A stretch of 64,000 bases of DNA from Formicarius rufipectus (GCA_013399695.1 VXAU01000772.1:1-64000); one strand, 5' to 3'; numbered from the stretch's first letter, positions 1-14,700 are shown. The notes: generated from the letters alone by a model not told the origin. Numbers and translations: made by a program.

Positions 1-16
1 TACTAAAACCAGGACA
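1..16 (+). mobile_element. 3' end of an ERVL-like LTR, cut by the window edge
   Basis: The first 16 bases, tactaaaaccaggaca, match the 3' end of the LTR at 38750-39551 (ctactaaaaaccaggaca), including the terminal CA. Most of this LTR must lie upstream of the window. Confidence 0.6.
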
Positions 17-3000
17 CTGCCTCTCTCCCCCAAAGAGACACAGGCCAGGCAGGCTGACTCCTGAAGGCTGTCTCCTCCTGCCTGGAGTGATAGGAGGGTC
101 TGCAATGGATGCCTCACACTGCTGGAGTCAGACTAACTTAAAACTTCCATCTGTACCCTCTTGTATCTAAGTTGATGTAGAAATAGGATGGAATACTTTA
201 CTTCCTATTTCATATAAGTCATTTGACCTGGTCTCCAAAGGAGGCTTACAGATAAACTATTACAACCATCAGTGAGACAAAGTATTGTTTTTAATCAAGA
301 GCAGAAGGTTTTCCTGTATAATGTGACTGAATGCAAGTGCTGTAAATATTTTTGAAATGTTGTATAATTACACAGCTGTTGCACAGAGGACTTTCTATAC
401 ATATATATTGCTTGCAACAAAGTCGTTTAATAAATGATGACATTCAGATGGCCAGAGCACCTATAAAAAGTAAATACAGCTTATATCTAACAGAAAGTGC
501 ACATAGTAATGCTTGTAATACCTTCTTAATGTAGATGGCATCCTGCCTGCCCCACTCAACTTGAACCTATACATGTGTGCAGTCTGGAGTATACAAGTGA
601 CTGTATGGTACCCCAGAACAAAGTTTCTCAATGTGTTTTGTCTCTTCAGTCCTTTCTCTGAATTGCAAATTGAAATGATTCCATTCCTAGATGTTACTGG
701 AATTATTTTCCTGAGTGAAGCTTTGCAAGTTGGGCTCATTGTTTCCAAAAGGAACACATAACTGTGAGGTTAGTTGTGCTTAGAGAGCTGACCACTTGTG
801 CGTGTGATGACTGTCAAAAGTATCTAAACTAGGAATATCATAATCTGACACTTCGGAAGAAACCATCATCAGACATAATTGCTCTTTTCAAGAGACACAA
901 TGTTAGCAAATGTGGAAAAGAAAATGTTCCTTCCAGGGATAGCTCTGAAACGTAAGGATGAGAAGAAAACTTGTCTTGTGTTTTCATATGAGAATTTAGC
1001 AGAAAGAACAGATAATATTTTGTGATTTACTAGAAATACTTTCTTTTTTCTTTTGATTTTATCCCCTTCTTTTTGGTGTTTTTAAAGTGATATTATAAGG
1101 CTCTTTCAATGAGTTTTATTACAGTTAATTCCCCCTTTCCTCAGGCAAGCTGCAGCTTCATGTACCAGATTTTTATTATACCCAGAAGCTTTCTGCCTGC
1201 TAATAAATAATGATGGCAAATTTTATAAGAAATAAATGTGGTTTCTCATTGCAGCAGAAAGGAAAACAAGTGCGTGTTTTGTTTGTTTGTTTTTCCCTTG
1301 CCATACATTATAGAAGTTAAATAGTGTGAAAACAGCATTCAGAGGCATGACCAGGTTTAAAAATACAGTTCTTTGACTTAACCCATTAAACATAACTTGG
1401 ATCATCATTATACAAAAGGTGTTTGAAATATTGCAGACAGATGTGCTTAATAATTTTTCATGTAACCTGTAAAGAGCAGTCAGCTGTGCTTACTGCTCCA
1501 ATTCCTGCAGTGAGTGCCCATGAGCAGTGCCAGTGTCAGTGCTCTGAGGGTGGGGGCACAGTCCCAACGTGACATGTGCAGCCATGGCACAGAATTAGGA
1601 GAAACAAGAAGTGTGTGACCTCAAGCTGATCATGTGAACTCTCAAAGAGCCCATCGGGGTTTTGAATATGCACCGGTGCACCAACTCCAGCGCCATTTCT
1701 GTGATGGCTTTGTTCTGGTGGTATGTCAAAAATTGCTCATCTTTTTGACTCATTTGTCATATTGTAGTGGACACATTGTTATAAGCAAGTCATAATCCAA
1801 GAGAACAAGGGATAACTGTATAAATATAAATAAATAGTCAGTATAAATGAAACATAGCTAACATTACCTTAATCCCTCTTCTGTGATTCTTAAACCCACA
1901 TATGGGAACCTTGAATGGAGGATGTATGTCCAAATGTATCTTAATGAAATCCTAATTAGTCTTAATGTATCTTAAATAAGTCCTAATGCAAGTTAATCTT
2001 TTCTCTCTTCAAATGAAATTTCACACAGTGAAAGGAGTAAAGCATTTAATTTGTCTGTTTTCTGTCCACCACACTTGCTGTCAGCAGTACTGTAGCAGTG
2101 ACCCCATCCAGCCGCAGCAGGATGACTGTGATGCCCATAGACCATGTGGGGCTGTGTCTGTTCCCACAGTGCTGGTCTTGGTTCTGTGTGGTTCTGCTGC
2201 TATGGCTGAGAACTCACCTCAGAGCAGGTGGTGGTTTTAGGCACAAATAGTAAAAGTAGTAGAAAGAGAAACTGACAGACCTGTCCGTAAGGGCAGAGGG
2301 GCAGCAGTGCCCTGTGCCCACACCTCCAGGCTGATCCACCCCCAGGGCAGGAGAGTGGGCTCCCAGCTGCCAGAGCAGAGCTGGCAGAACACAGACTGCA
2401 GCAACAGAGACTCCCTTTGTGTGTCTTTGCACACGCAATGCTCTAACTCTCCATTTTCCTATTATTCTGGCAATAGACCAAAGCTTAATTAAATTTCTTG
2501 TAGATGATTAAAAAGGGAATTGAAATTACAAGATGAAATCTGAAGCATTCTGAAAGGGAAACTTTTCTTTATTATTCTTCACACACCCCATTTAAAATAT
2601 TTCAAGCTAAATATTTCTTCCTTCCTGAAATAAATAAGAGTGTGCGCTTTCACATACTAGTTAGGCAGAACCTAGACCACATTTTGGTAGATCCTAGAGC
2701 AGAAATTCCCACCACAGGTTGTGCGGGTCTTAGTTCCCTGTTCCCTTGTTGGTCCTGTGGTACTCTGATGTCAGAGCCAGGTGCAAAAGGGAAAGAACCA
2801 AAGGGCTCAGCTGCACAAGGCTCAGCTCTGGGAAGAGCTTCCGCATGATAGCATAGTTATCTAAATCTGTTCCTGGCACCTTTTGCTCTGTTGCAGTTTT
2901 GCTCTGATGGATTATTAGAGATGCTATGTGACTTCCTTGAAGCAGGATGGAAGAATCAGAATTAGGAAAACTAATCCACTAAAATGTTTTCATGGCTTCT

Positions 3001-5431
3001 TTAAAACCAACCCACTGGTAAGAGCTGAGTAGTGCACATGTGAGCGGCACTTGCTCTCAGTGGTTTCCAAATCTTACACATGCTGCCAGCCCTTTCCCAG
3101 TGCTCATGGGCACTGTACCTCCTCATCCTGGTTTAACATCTGTGCCACTAAATGAAAGTAATCAGAGTCAGCATGAAAATTTAATAAGCTGCATTCTGGT
3201 ATTGGTCATGTTCCTAATTGTATATTTGTTTTCTGCCTACAGAAGTCCTTAGACATTGTCTGCCAGAACAGCTCAAGAGTTTACAAGCACTGGTGTTTAT
3301 TAGTCTCAAATAACTCTTGGTTAGTGGCGTTTCAAAAACAGGCCAGATCTCTGAATTTGCCATTATTTTCAGGGTACTCACCAGAGCCAGGCCCCAGCCT
3401 CGGAAGGTCTAAGCCTTATGGCCTTCCTCTCCCAGTCAGAAAATTTTTATGTTTTAGAAGAAAGATCCTTAGACAGATTAGTGAAATTTAGATCTTCTAA
3501 CCTGAGCATGGTAAAGTTTTAAATAATTATAAATTTTTACTTCATGACAATGCATCAGTTTTGTAATTTGTTACATTTACATCCTAGCAGAGTATCCTAC
3601 AGTGGTTTTCCCCTATTGGTCCTTCAGGAGAAGCAAAATAAAGACAGATAAAAATGGGTGGAGGTTTTGTGCTTGTCCTGAATAACATTTTGCAATAAGA
3701 ATAAAGTTGTAAGGTTTCCAGCACCACCAGATGGGCCAAGTTAGTAAATTACTAAGCTATTATCTGTTTCCTGAAACTCTCCTATATTGTCTGCTGGGCT
3801 TTCAGCTCCCTGCCTGTTTACTTTGCTGCCTGGCTGGTAAGTGCTGGTGGTTTGGCCCTTGTATGGGATTTTGGAGAGGTCTAGCTCAGTTCCACCTCCT
3901 CTCTGATATGTGGTGCAGATATTTGGTATATTGACCATAGCAGTGTGACCTTTTATCATGAGGTTTAACTTTTATTTGTGGGGTCCTCACTGCTAGGTGC
4001 CAATGTGTCTAGGGGGGTTTGCATGTCTGTGTTCCCATCAGTTTTTTAGTTCCTCACATGGGGCATAGAAACCCATGTGAAACCTCTTTATATATTCACA
4101 CTGTGAATATATTTCTGTTTGTTCACTCTAAGAAAGGCACAAGTGGCTTAAGGCACTTCCAGAAGGGATCTTCTTGTGGTGTTGAACCACTCAATAGGTA
4201 CCTATAGGGTTTCAGCAGACAACTGCAGACTGCCATGCAAAGAGAGTAAGACCTGAACTCTGGACTAAAAGGAAGGGTTTAGCTGGAAGCTTTTTTGATT
4301 TTCTGTGTGCTGTCTCTTAAAGAAGAATGTCACCTATTGATGAAAAGAAGTCACTTTTTAGTAATTAGTAAAATTTCCATTTCATGTTTTAAATGCTCTT
4401 CATTTAAAACCGGATCAAAATGCTCCAGTGAGATTTGCTCTGCCCTCATATAACCCTGCTGATCCCACGCCTCTGGACTGATAAGGCTTTACAAAGCCTT
4501 GGGAGTCCTCAAGAGGAGTGTGGGATGTTGCTTGAACACGGTCCTTGGGAGGAGTGAGCGTAGGCTACTGCTCCACATCACTGCCTCTCTAGAGAGTAGC
4601 TCAGACTCAATTCAAAGAAGAAACAGCCTGCCCTCAGCCTGGAGCATGCTCATGCTGCTCTTCAGAGGTAGGAACCCAGGTGTTTTGGTTTTGAAATGGT
4701 ATTTCCCAATTTACTGCTCCCATTGAAACACTCCAGACCACATTCTGTGTGTTCACTCACTTCTCCTCCCTCCCTCCTTCAGCAGGATGCAAAGGAGAAC
4801 AGGTCAAGAAAGGTAAGGATCACAGACTGAGATACAAACAATTCATTAGAAACAGAATGAAATAAGAAAATGAACAGTAACAATACTAATAGTAGATTGT
4901 ACAGGACAGGAGAATGATTCGCACAGATCGCTTTGCACATGGAATCGACGCCATGTGACTACTCACCCAACAAACAAGAAAGCCATGACCCCCTCTTCAT
5001 CCTCCCTGCATCTGTCCTGAGGTGGGATCAAATAACCTCAGAGTCCTGGCTGTGATCCTCCTGGATGCTGCAAAAACTAACCCTCTCCTGTCCTGCCCAG
5101 CACCAGGATACTAGGGGAAGCTGATGGGTGAAGGATGAGGAAGGATTAATGGCCAAGCCAGGTGGATGAAATAGCTGTTCTTGGGAGCATCACCATGGGC
5201 CAGGTATGTCCCTGGCAAAAGGGACAAAGGAATTCCTTGTAAGGAATAAATATGCTTGTTATCTTGAAACAACTTACTGCTTTCACACTGGAGTCTTATT
5301 AAATCCAAAGAATGTAGTGTGTTGGATGGCATTTTCTTAAATTTTAATTACCACCTGGAGATGACATTTGTTTCAATGAAGAGTTTCAGTGAGCCAATGC
5401 TCTCAGTCCTGGGCAGTCATGTGTATATATC
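17..5431. other. intronic DNA of KCNIP1, no gene seen
   Basis: AT-rich unique-looking sequence in the first KCNIP1 intron. I see only simple repeats, such as the (TTTG)n at 1276-1294. No spliceable KChIP1 first exon and no conserved coding stretch could be recognised on either strand. Confidence 0.6.
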
Positions 5432-6170
5432 TGTTCCAGGGAGGGTTCGGAAGGATTCTGGGCTGAAACTATGGCACCATTTAGAATTCAAGCAAACCAT
5501 TTATTGCAAAGAAGTAGCAAACAAAAGGAAAGAAAAAAAAAAAAAAAAAGAGAGGGGAACATAACAAAAGAAACCCCAAGACAACTCCCACACACCCATA
5601 CACCACTTACACAGTTCCTGTACCTCTTACACAGTTACTATACATACCGACCCACATGTGCTCAAGATCCCCAGTATGACTGACTGCTGCATCCTTGGGC
5701 TTTGGTGGGTTAAACGCACTTAGCAAGCATCCCCATGGGAGGCAACATTATCCTCTGTGCCAGCACAAACCTCCACCTGGACCAGGAACTATCTGTCTTG
5801 CGCTGTGACATCTATCTGGGTGTGTGTGACCAGCACCTGCCCCTATAGAGGCTTCCATCCCTCCCCCTGTTATGTAACTGGAAATCCCCCTGCACCTGCA
5901 CAGTGGATATCAAGAGTCTCCCTTGCTGGATCAGTGATCGTTACTTCATCATCCTCCTTTCCTTTTTCTCCTTGACTCATCCTTGACTGGCTGTCAGCAA
6001 GTAGCCAGGGCACAAAAAAGTTCTAGTGTACATGAGATGCTTCTCCTTCAAGGACAAAATCTCAATTACCAGTTCTTGTTTCCATAACTTCACAAGAAAA
6101 AAACAGACTCTCACGGTCATCTAGACCAGACACAGACCAAAATAATAGTGTGTCATCAAGCCCAAATACA
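5432..6170 (-). mobile_element. possible solo LTR, unassigned family
   Basis: Read on the minus strand, the segment starts TGTATTTGGGC and ends CCCTGGAACA. A poly(A)-like AATAAA (plus TTTATT at 5500-5505) lies about 70 bases before the 3' end, as in R-U5. The flanks are atatc and atatg, a 4/5 match as a target duplication. It contains an A17 run at 5533-5549. No related copy was seen in the window, so this is a weak structural call. Confidence 0.3.
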
Positions 6171-6336
6171 ATATGAAAGCCAGTTCCTGGTTTATAGCAG
6201 TCTGCAGTCAAAATGCTTTGTGGCAGAAGAATTTATGTGAGTACAGAGCTACTAAAACATCTCTATTTCTGAGTCAGGAAGAAGTATGTTGGCTGCATTT
6301 AAAGAAACACAGATGGCTGGAGTGTGTTTTGGGCAC

Positions 6337-7040
6337 TGTCCTGGTTACAGTAGCCAGGATCAGTTTGTCACTGTGTGGTTGTGGATTCTAAACCCTCAGT
6401 GTCATTTTTCTCATGAACTGCTCCCCATGGCCAATTGGCAGCAGCTGACTAAGGCACACTCAACCCCTCAGGCTACAAACTGGGTGTTTAGGAACTTCTG
6501 TGAGATAATGAAGTTCTCCTGCCTTCACACCCACCTGAGTGGTCACGTCTGCTAACGGGTCATCAAGGATGCCAAAAATATGCCATTATTCACCTCACAG
6601 AGTAAATCCCCCATTGTAAAACTCTCCACCCTTGGGGAGGGACTGGGCTTTACCATCAGAGCCCAAGAAGATATAAGCTTCAGGTTTTGGGACTGAGAGC
6701 CCTCTTCAGATCCAGAGGAGGAGCAGAGCCTCGACCAGACTGAGACTGCCACTGGACTGCAACCATCATTTTCACCAGCAGGTTTTTTCCTTTCTTCTTA
6801 CTTTGAACTCAGGGGTGCCACATGGTGTTCAGCACAGGGGTTGGTGAGCTCCATCCTGCTCGTGCCCCACTGTGCTGGGCTGTACATCTGGTTTTGTGGC
6901 ACAAACAAATTTTTCTTCTCTATCAGTGTATTTTGTTGTCTTTCATTAAATTGTTATTCTGACTTGCAATTCCATTCTGAGTTGAATTGATTAGTGTTCT
7001 GAAAAGCCCCTACTGGTTCAGCTACTTGGCAAACCAGAAA
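6337..7040 (-). mobile_element. solo ERVL-like LTR, family 1, minus orientation
   Basis: The reverse complement matches the 3' half of the LTR at 38750-39551 over several blocks: the ctgctggtgaaa block, the tctggatctgaagag block, the gatttactctgtgag block and the terminal ctggctactgtaaccaggaca-like end. The plus-strand start tgtcctggtta is the inverted 3' terminus. The 5' terminus near 7040 is inferred from the tggtttgcc-type start and appears mutated (ends ccagaaa rather than ccagaca). I found no matching target duplication (ggcac versus ttagg), so the outer boundary is uncertain. Confidence 0.65.
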
Positions 7041-10000
7041 TTAGGATGCTGATGTTTTTACAAGACATTCAGTCACTCTTGGCTGCTTCCATGTATTGCC
7101 TGAAATCAGATCCACTTCAGTGCCTGAGGTGTGGGTGCTGCCCTGTAACAGCATATGTACAGGAGTACAGCCTGTGCTCACCACCAGCGCTCAGCCCCAC
7201 AGCTGTGCCCAGTTTGGTGCTGTCAGCATCCCAGTGGAGCATGCTGTGTGTACCAGCAGAGCCTGCTTACAAGAGCACATGCATGTTAGGACATTTTCTC
7301 TTGATGAAAAAATCTGAATCTGTATTGGAACAATATTTTTTGAGCAGTTCCTCCTGTGCAAACAGAGCTTCGAAGGTACTTGTGTTCTGCTTAATTATGC
7401 TTCACATTTAGGAACAATCTGCTCAATTTGAACAGCAGGTCTGTGAAGTGGGAAGACATGATCTTCTGAGAAGCACTGGCTCATTCCTACAGGATCTCCG
7501 GAGTGCTAAATTAATAACCATGTTTCACTCCTCAGTTCTGCCTGGACCAAACCGATTTGTTCTTATTCTAGTCCTTGCACAGGTGAATTGCCATAAAGTG
7601 GTGGTGATCTGTCCACATATTGTAGAAGGAAGATTGTTCTCACATTCACTCCTGCTAGGGATGCTAGTATTGCTTATAGTTCTATGGCAAGTCCTGTTTT
7701 ACACACTGCTCTGTCTGAACAGGATTAAGTGCATGCTAATTAAACAACAAAATTTTCCTCTTTAAAAAATGTGAGCAAACCCACATGTTTTCATCTTGGG
7801 GAAATAAATATTTCTGCTTGTAGTTTAAAAAACCCAAATGAAAGTTTCATTTCAAAAAAGCAAAACAAATTGATCATAAGAAATTGGCACTTAAGGCTAA
7901 AGAGAAATAATGACTACTTGGTTGTTTAAAGAACTTCAGCATGGAATTGCTGTTGCAGACCAGTGTAGGTGCCTGGTTATGAGCATACATAACAACTCTG
8001 CTCATTTGCTGCATAGTTCCCCAGTGAAGAAGTAAAATTTTATGGAACTGAATAACTTAACAGACAAAAAGCTGCAAAGAGTCGTTGTGCTGCCAGTAAA
8101 CTGAGACAAACTGACCATGAGCATGGTGCAGGGGCAGTTGGCTTCTGCTTGTATCATAATGATGTGAACATTTGTGAGGAATGAAATTTAAAAGATTTTC
8201 CCAAATTAAGTTTTCTAAATCACAGTCTAAACTTCCATTTTGTGGAAAATAAGGAGTTTATTTAATTTATTTTCTGACTTCAGAATATCAGCTTTGGAAG
8301 AATAACATCTCCCACCACCTCCCACAAAATGATCTGAATTCCAAACAGTTTCAGTGGCCTGTTGGGGACTCATGCACCTAAGGGTGCCTCAGACACAGGG
8401 GTCTGCAGCCCCTCAGCGTGCTGGTGGCTGCGGGCATCCCCAGGAAACAGCAGTCCATGGCAGCATTGACTCTGGGGTGTGGATTGGAGCCAAGTGCTCT
8501 GCCTGTCCTCACCTGGGCACTGCTGCTGCATCTTTCATAGACCTCTGGCTGCATTTGGTGCTCCCCCAGCAGTGACTGCATGCAGGCCTGCCCTGGGGAG
8601 GGCACAGTGTGGTCCTTGGTGAGAAGAAGGGAACACGCATACGCACACAGAGAAACACAAATTCTCTTTCTCCAGGAGAAAAGTTCCAGTCCCAGGGGAG
8701 GCTGCATCTTTGTGATCCACTGCAATCATGCCCTTAAACACTGTAAGTGATTGAGAGTGTCCATTCCAAGGGGTTTATGTGTTTAATTTGTGTTTTTGTG
8801 CCATTGTCTATTCACCTTCTTTTTCTGGATGTCTGTTTAGTTCTTCTGTCAGGTCTGCAGCCAGTGCTAAGTGTGTGTAATCACACCTGTTCAAAAAGAT
8901 GACTCTGAGGGGAAAAAAATCCTTAGTTTTTACACTGTAGTTAAAACCTGCCTGAATGTACCACTATACAGATCTATTTTTCCCATAATAACTCAAGGAT
9001 AAAACGTCCTTGAATTAGGCACTGAACTAATTACTATTTCTGATTGCTTGATTTCACTCCATTATATATTCATTGATTACTGTTCTTCCAAAACCCTTAT
9101 CCTAACTCAAATCTAGTGCATGCCAGTTTATGTGTAAATCAATGCAGTCATAAATCAGGGACTTGAAGTGTCTGATTTGCTTTTCAATGAGAAAAGGAAA
9201 CATTGACAGCAATAATTCTCAGAGAGAATAAGTCCATTTGTAATGCATTGTCTTGGCTCATCAGAGGTTTTTTGATGAATAACCTATTCCAAAAAAGAAA
9301 ATAATTAGGTTCACTTAATTTATAATTCATAAGTCTCCTCTGACTATTTAATCAAGTGCCCTCTGAAGAGTTTCTTATATTCCTTCTGAAAAAGCCTCAG
9401 ATTCTGTGGCTTGACATTCTCATGGTTTTCCTTTTCTCTTGTTGCTTTGGAATTGCAATCTTGCCTTGGTTCCAGATCACGCTGTGTTTCCCAGCCTGTG
9501 GAGACCAGTTTAAGGCCAATGGCTTGGGGCAGCTTTTTTGAGGAGGGTGCTGCCTCTGTGTCCTTTATTTGCCCGCTCACATACCTTACCAAAACATGTG
9601 CAGGAGATTTGCACAATTTATTTTTTTTCCCTCCAAGCAGTGGTTCCTGACCTAAAATTTCATCTAGTTAAAAATATCATCACATTCTTAAGGTGTTAGA
9701 TCAATGCTGTGAGTAGCTGTGGTAGGGATTTTCTCTTGGCCTAGTTACACATTAGTGAGAGATGGGTCTCCCTAATGTGCTGTGTGTCAGGATGTGGGCT
9801 CTGTGCCCTCATGGGAGGCTGGCGCTGCCCCACTGCTGCTGCCTGTCGTGCCTCCAGCTATTAGACTGTCAGGGGAAAAGGATGTTTCATTGCAGTTGGC
9901 TAGATAGTAATATTTCAGGAAATAGAATTTGCATGAATGTATTTCCACTTTCTATTCTTCATTTCTACCCAGTATCAATTAAAAAAAAATCAGCAGATTT

Positions 10001-13000
10001 CTTCCTTTACCCAGATGTGTCTGCAGGTGTAATCTCAGTGATGTCTCAGGCTCCCTGTGTGACTCTGGCCCAATCTCCTGGGAGAGGGACACCTGTAAAC
10101 CAGATGCTCATAAGCCAGGGCTTTCCAGGCATACCCCAGCCTTGGCACCAAGGGAAAGCTCCTCTGCTCTCCTCAGAGCACTGCTCATGTCAGCTAGATA
10201 TGCCTTGTTTCCTGCTGAGATGAAAAACCCCTGATGGAGGAAATGTCCCTAATGTGCAATGGTGGGGCTCTGACTTCAGGACCACTGATATAACTGATGA
10301 AGACCAGGATCCAGTCAAGCTCCAAGAGGGGAATTACCCTTTGTGAGCTCAGCTGAGTGGTGGAAAGGTCTCAGTCATGAACATGACTGATTCCTGTGAT
10401 GATGCTCAGTGTAATCCAGACTGCATCTTATTACAGTGAGTAAGCTTGTTACGTTTTGTTTGTACATAGGAAGAGTACTTAAGCTCAGAATTTACAGAAG
10501 AGCTGTGCATGTCTTGGGTACAAAGACAACTCCTCTGGACTGACAAATTGAGTTCAGATTGCTGGAGGTGGGGACATGGTGCTCTGTGTTCATCATGTTC
10601 TTATTCTATTCCCCAGGTTAGATAGATTTCTTTGATCTGGCCTAAGGCACCCATTCTTATGTGTCACTTCTTCCAAGAAGCACGAATAGATTGGTAGAAA
10701 CAGGGCCCCTTAACTAGATGAGAAAGCTGCTGCAACCTGTTCCCAGGGCACACTGTGCTAGCCTGTGAAGTGCCAAGACTGCAGTTTCTTGGAATACTTT
10801 TTTTTTTTTTCTACTCCATGTTGATACTTGGCTTTATTTCAGCTGCCAGTTTGCACAGCAAAAGGTTCTTCCTAGCTGGAATTCGGCACCTACGTGAGTT
10901 CTAGAGAGAGCCTGACCCTGCAGCACAGAACCAGTTGTAGCGTGGGTTCCCTCACAGAGCCTGAGCCGGTGACAGTCCTGGTAAAGGAGCACACCTAGAC
11001 ACAGAACTAACATGCTGTGTTGTTACTGGTCATCTCCTTTTTGGAAATCACCCTGGTTTGTTCAGTTTGCTCTACAAAATACTAAAGTCAACTCAGCACA
11101 AGTGGTGGTGTTACCATTGGAAAGAAGATTAATGAGAACATTGCATGTTGGTTCTTAGATGTTCCCTGAATCTCCCTGTGCCTTTCTGAGACTGATGGTG
11201 GTAAGGCAGATGACTGCTTTCTACCCTCGGTTGGCTGGGGTTTTCTCTATTCTACCAGCCCTGAGTCTGAGTCTTTTCAGTGATTAGACTTTTCCACATG
11301 GCTGATTCATAGCTCTTGTTTATAAAGCATTGTAAAGGGGCATGGCATGAAATGTGACTGTTTCCTGCTTGGGAAGCTACATGTCCCCTTGTCTAGATAA
11401 GCAATGAATGTATAGATGTGCTCATACAATAAGAGCTCTGTCAAACCTGATTTGTTACACTAGAGTCAAAAGAAGGTTCAGCAGCAAGTACTGCTGGGAA
11501 TATGGTAAAAGAATGTGATGGACCTTCTTCAGATAATGCATTTATTTAGTGTTTATTTAATCAAGTGCATGCTTGACATCAGTTGTGACTGTTGGTCACC
11601 TTGCAGCCTCATCACTCTGCTACTCTTGGCTGCACTCCTTAAATTGCACTTTGAAGTATATTGAGCAGTTCAGACACAAATACTACACATTAAGCACTGC
11701 ATAAATATCAACCTAGAAAAAAAACACATTTTGAGTCTTTGCTGTGACTGAACTGGAGCTTTGCGTTATGTGGCCCCACAGAACCCAAGTACAAAGTCAG
11801 CCCCATGTGTAACATGGCAGATGTATTAACTGAGAGCTAATGAAGCTGAGGGAAATTGCAGGGAGCACTGGCAAAATGTGTGTGGATGTATGAGCATTAT
11901 TATTGCCATTGTACTGTTAAGCCTTTTCTTCTGAAAAGATGCAGAGGTGTAATTCATTTCCATAGTAGGGTCGGAAATGGATTCACAAGCAGCTGAATGC
12001 TGTGAACGGCAGTCCTGGCTCTGGTGCATTCCTGTGAGCAAGCAACGCTGAGGGTGCTGTTGCTTTTCCTGCCGAGGAGTCTGAAAGGAGCTGTCTGTGC
12101 CATCCAGCCAGAAAATTGCAGTTGTGTTGCAGGTTGTGTTAGATATTCCTCTTTTCAAAAGCTGGGCTTTGCAGTCCAAGGTGGATGTAAGAAGCAATTT
12201 GCATAAGCCGTTTTTTTGTTTCTAGTAAAATACTGCAAGTTCTGCAAAACTCCCCTTTCAGGGAAATGGTGTATTATAATGTTTGTTTCTTTGAATCCCC
12301 GAAAGGGAAATGACGGATTGTGAATTCTTCTGCAGGGCCATTAATGTTCTAGAACTATTTTCTTGCTTAGGCTTAAGGTTTTCTGCAGCTGGCATCTGAG
12401 AAGGAACAGAGAGTTGGGGTTTGGGGCCCAGTTTTTTAGGAAGATAGGAAAAACATTTTGTAGTGACCTATTGTAACCCTATGATTTTATTGTAGCCAGA
12501 ACTAATAAATGCGTTAAGTGCAACTCAGTGTGTGAAAAGGTTTGACTGTGGGTGTTTTTCCTTGGTTTGACACTTCAGACAAGTTTTTTAGGGTCTCAAT
12601 GGATATAGAATTGTGTTTGAGATAGGGCAGAGAATCTCTTTTTCTGCAAAGTTCATTATTGATGTTTGGGAAGAAGAAGTATGAATTCAAGCTTGGATTG
12701 CTGTTGAGGCAGATAAAGAATTTCTGGGAAACACCAGAATCCATCCCAAACCACACAAGAAGTGTTGTTGGTAGTTTGGACAGCTCTGGGAAGTGTCCTT
12801 GCCCAGACTCTGGACCAGATCTGAGCTCCTGAGGTTGAGCTCAGTGTGGAAGATTTGCAGCACTGAACTCTTGTTTTTCCAGAGTGTGTATATGCTGCTC
12901 TGCATGTGGTGTCTGTCCCTTGGCACACCCCCAGCCACCTGCCAGAAAAGGTGCTCAAGGTGATGTTCCAGGGTTTTACCATGGAAATGAGCACATCTCA

Positions 13001-14700
13001 GACACTATCTACTCCTCTTAAATTAAGATCATATATTCTTGGGGGAGACAGCCTTAAACACCCCAACAGAACATAGAATCTCTCTCAGGAGGGGGATGTA
13101 TATCAGCCTGATCTGTCTTTTGTACAGAGACAATGAAGCTGAATTGAAGAAGTGATGCTGAATATATTCACAGTTTCATATTAACAGCATAGAATGAAAA
13201 GTACTGCCAGGTTTCATGGCCTGTAGAACCCATGTATAGCAGAAATTGTATTTGTTTAACAAACCATGCAATCTTATTCAACTATATAAAATGTTAGTAC
13301 ATAAATATTTTTCATTTCTTATTTCTTTTCAGTTGGGAATTGATGTGTTACCAAATGGCATATCAAACTCTTGTTTCACTGTTACATGATGTATTTTGTT
13401 TCTTAAAAAGCACAAAACTGAAGGGCATCCTTCCCACTTTGCAGTTTGGGGAGTGTAAAATGACCCTTTGTTTGTGGTGTAAATTCCTGTATTATCACAA
13501 CGTAAGGAAATGTGATATTTGAACAGTTAGGAGTAATCCTGAAAAACAGAACAGGCTCATATTGTATCATTCAAACGTGAGTAAGATTGAAGTGTACCAA
13601 AAAAAAAAAAATAAAAAGCTGTTCATACTGAGAGGTCTGGAGGAGGACTGAGGCAGAGGGCCATGTCCAGCTCAGCATTATCAGCCAGTGATACCTCAAT
13701 ACCTCCATCAGAGGGGAAGGTAGTGCTGCTCAGGTGTGAAAAGAAAGAAGAGGTTTCTCTCTGTGAAGCACAACAGCTGGAGCAGCTGTGCCTGGGAACA
13801 TGTGGTGAGAGGAGCCTTTACAGCTTCCAGTGCTGCAGCAGGTATGCAGCAGCCCTCTAGGCAGATACTGACATATTTGTCTCTTTTTTTTGCACCCCAG
13901 CTGCTCTGAGAAGCAGCAGGTTGCATAATTTGAGGAAGTTTTTCCTACTGGCCTAGTTAGAGCCAGCCAAGGGCAAAGCAGCTTCTGTTGTAGGCTTCTA
14001 CTTGCCACCTCCATAACAGATGTGACACGACTGCAGGACTGTAGGTTTTCCACTGGCTCTATTATGTTTGTGCAGTAAATGTATTTCCATCTGAGGGCAG
14101 GGAGTGTTTGTGTTGGGGCTCCTGTAGCTGAGAAGACAGGGGGAGCTGGCTGAAAGCAGTCCAAGAGCTAAGGACCCATCCCTCAGTATGATTGGCAGGG
14201 AGAGATTTGAGCACAAAACCATTTTATATCTATTCTAATTTGTTCCTTTAAATTTTTTCAATTAAAGACACAGTCTGGTTTAGGTCTAAAAAACCTGCCT
14301 TCTGATTTTGAAAACCCTCTTGATGAAAAGAAGATCAAGGCAGACATCCCAAAATTGCACCCTACAACACTCCAGTACACTGGTTTCCTGAAAGACAAAT
14401 AGGAAAATACCTTATTTTTACCTTGTACTAGAAATCTACTCTATAACAGGATTGGGATAGGATTGAAATAAATACTATCTGCCATGTTTAGTTTCTCAGA
14501 AAACAGGAACAAAGTCAAACAATAATTTTAGGGAGTGGAATAGCTTTCAGCCAGCAAAATTGATTGAAAAAACATAAAATCCACTGTGGTTCAGGTAGTT
14601 TCTGAACTTTTGGACTGATTTGGTGTGGGCACAAATAGAAAATGCTGCCACACAAATGTTGAAGGGGAAATGTGAGCATTTTATTAGCATGCACTGCCGA
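7041..14700. other. intronic DNA of KCNIP1, no gene seen
   Basis: Unique-looking intronic sequence. Contents that can be named are short homopolymer runs (T run near 10798-10811, A run near 13599-13611). No exon or recognisable element was found. Confidence 0.55.

Noticed and set aside
3100..3250. Possible KChIP1 first exon (ATG GGC ACT, reading MGT)
   Set aside because: The following residues do not match any known KChIP N-terminus, and no donor in phase 1 follows a suitable frame.
6660..7040. Plus-strand TATA-like and ATTAAA motifs suggesting a plus-oriented LTR
   Set aside because: The alignment with the LTR at 38750-39551 shows that this copy is in minus orientation, so these motifs are incidental.
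10880..10895. gaattcggcac resembling a cDNA-library EcoRI adapter
   Set aside because: Only 11 bases match and the surrounding sequence is ordinary intron; chance is the simpler explanation.
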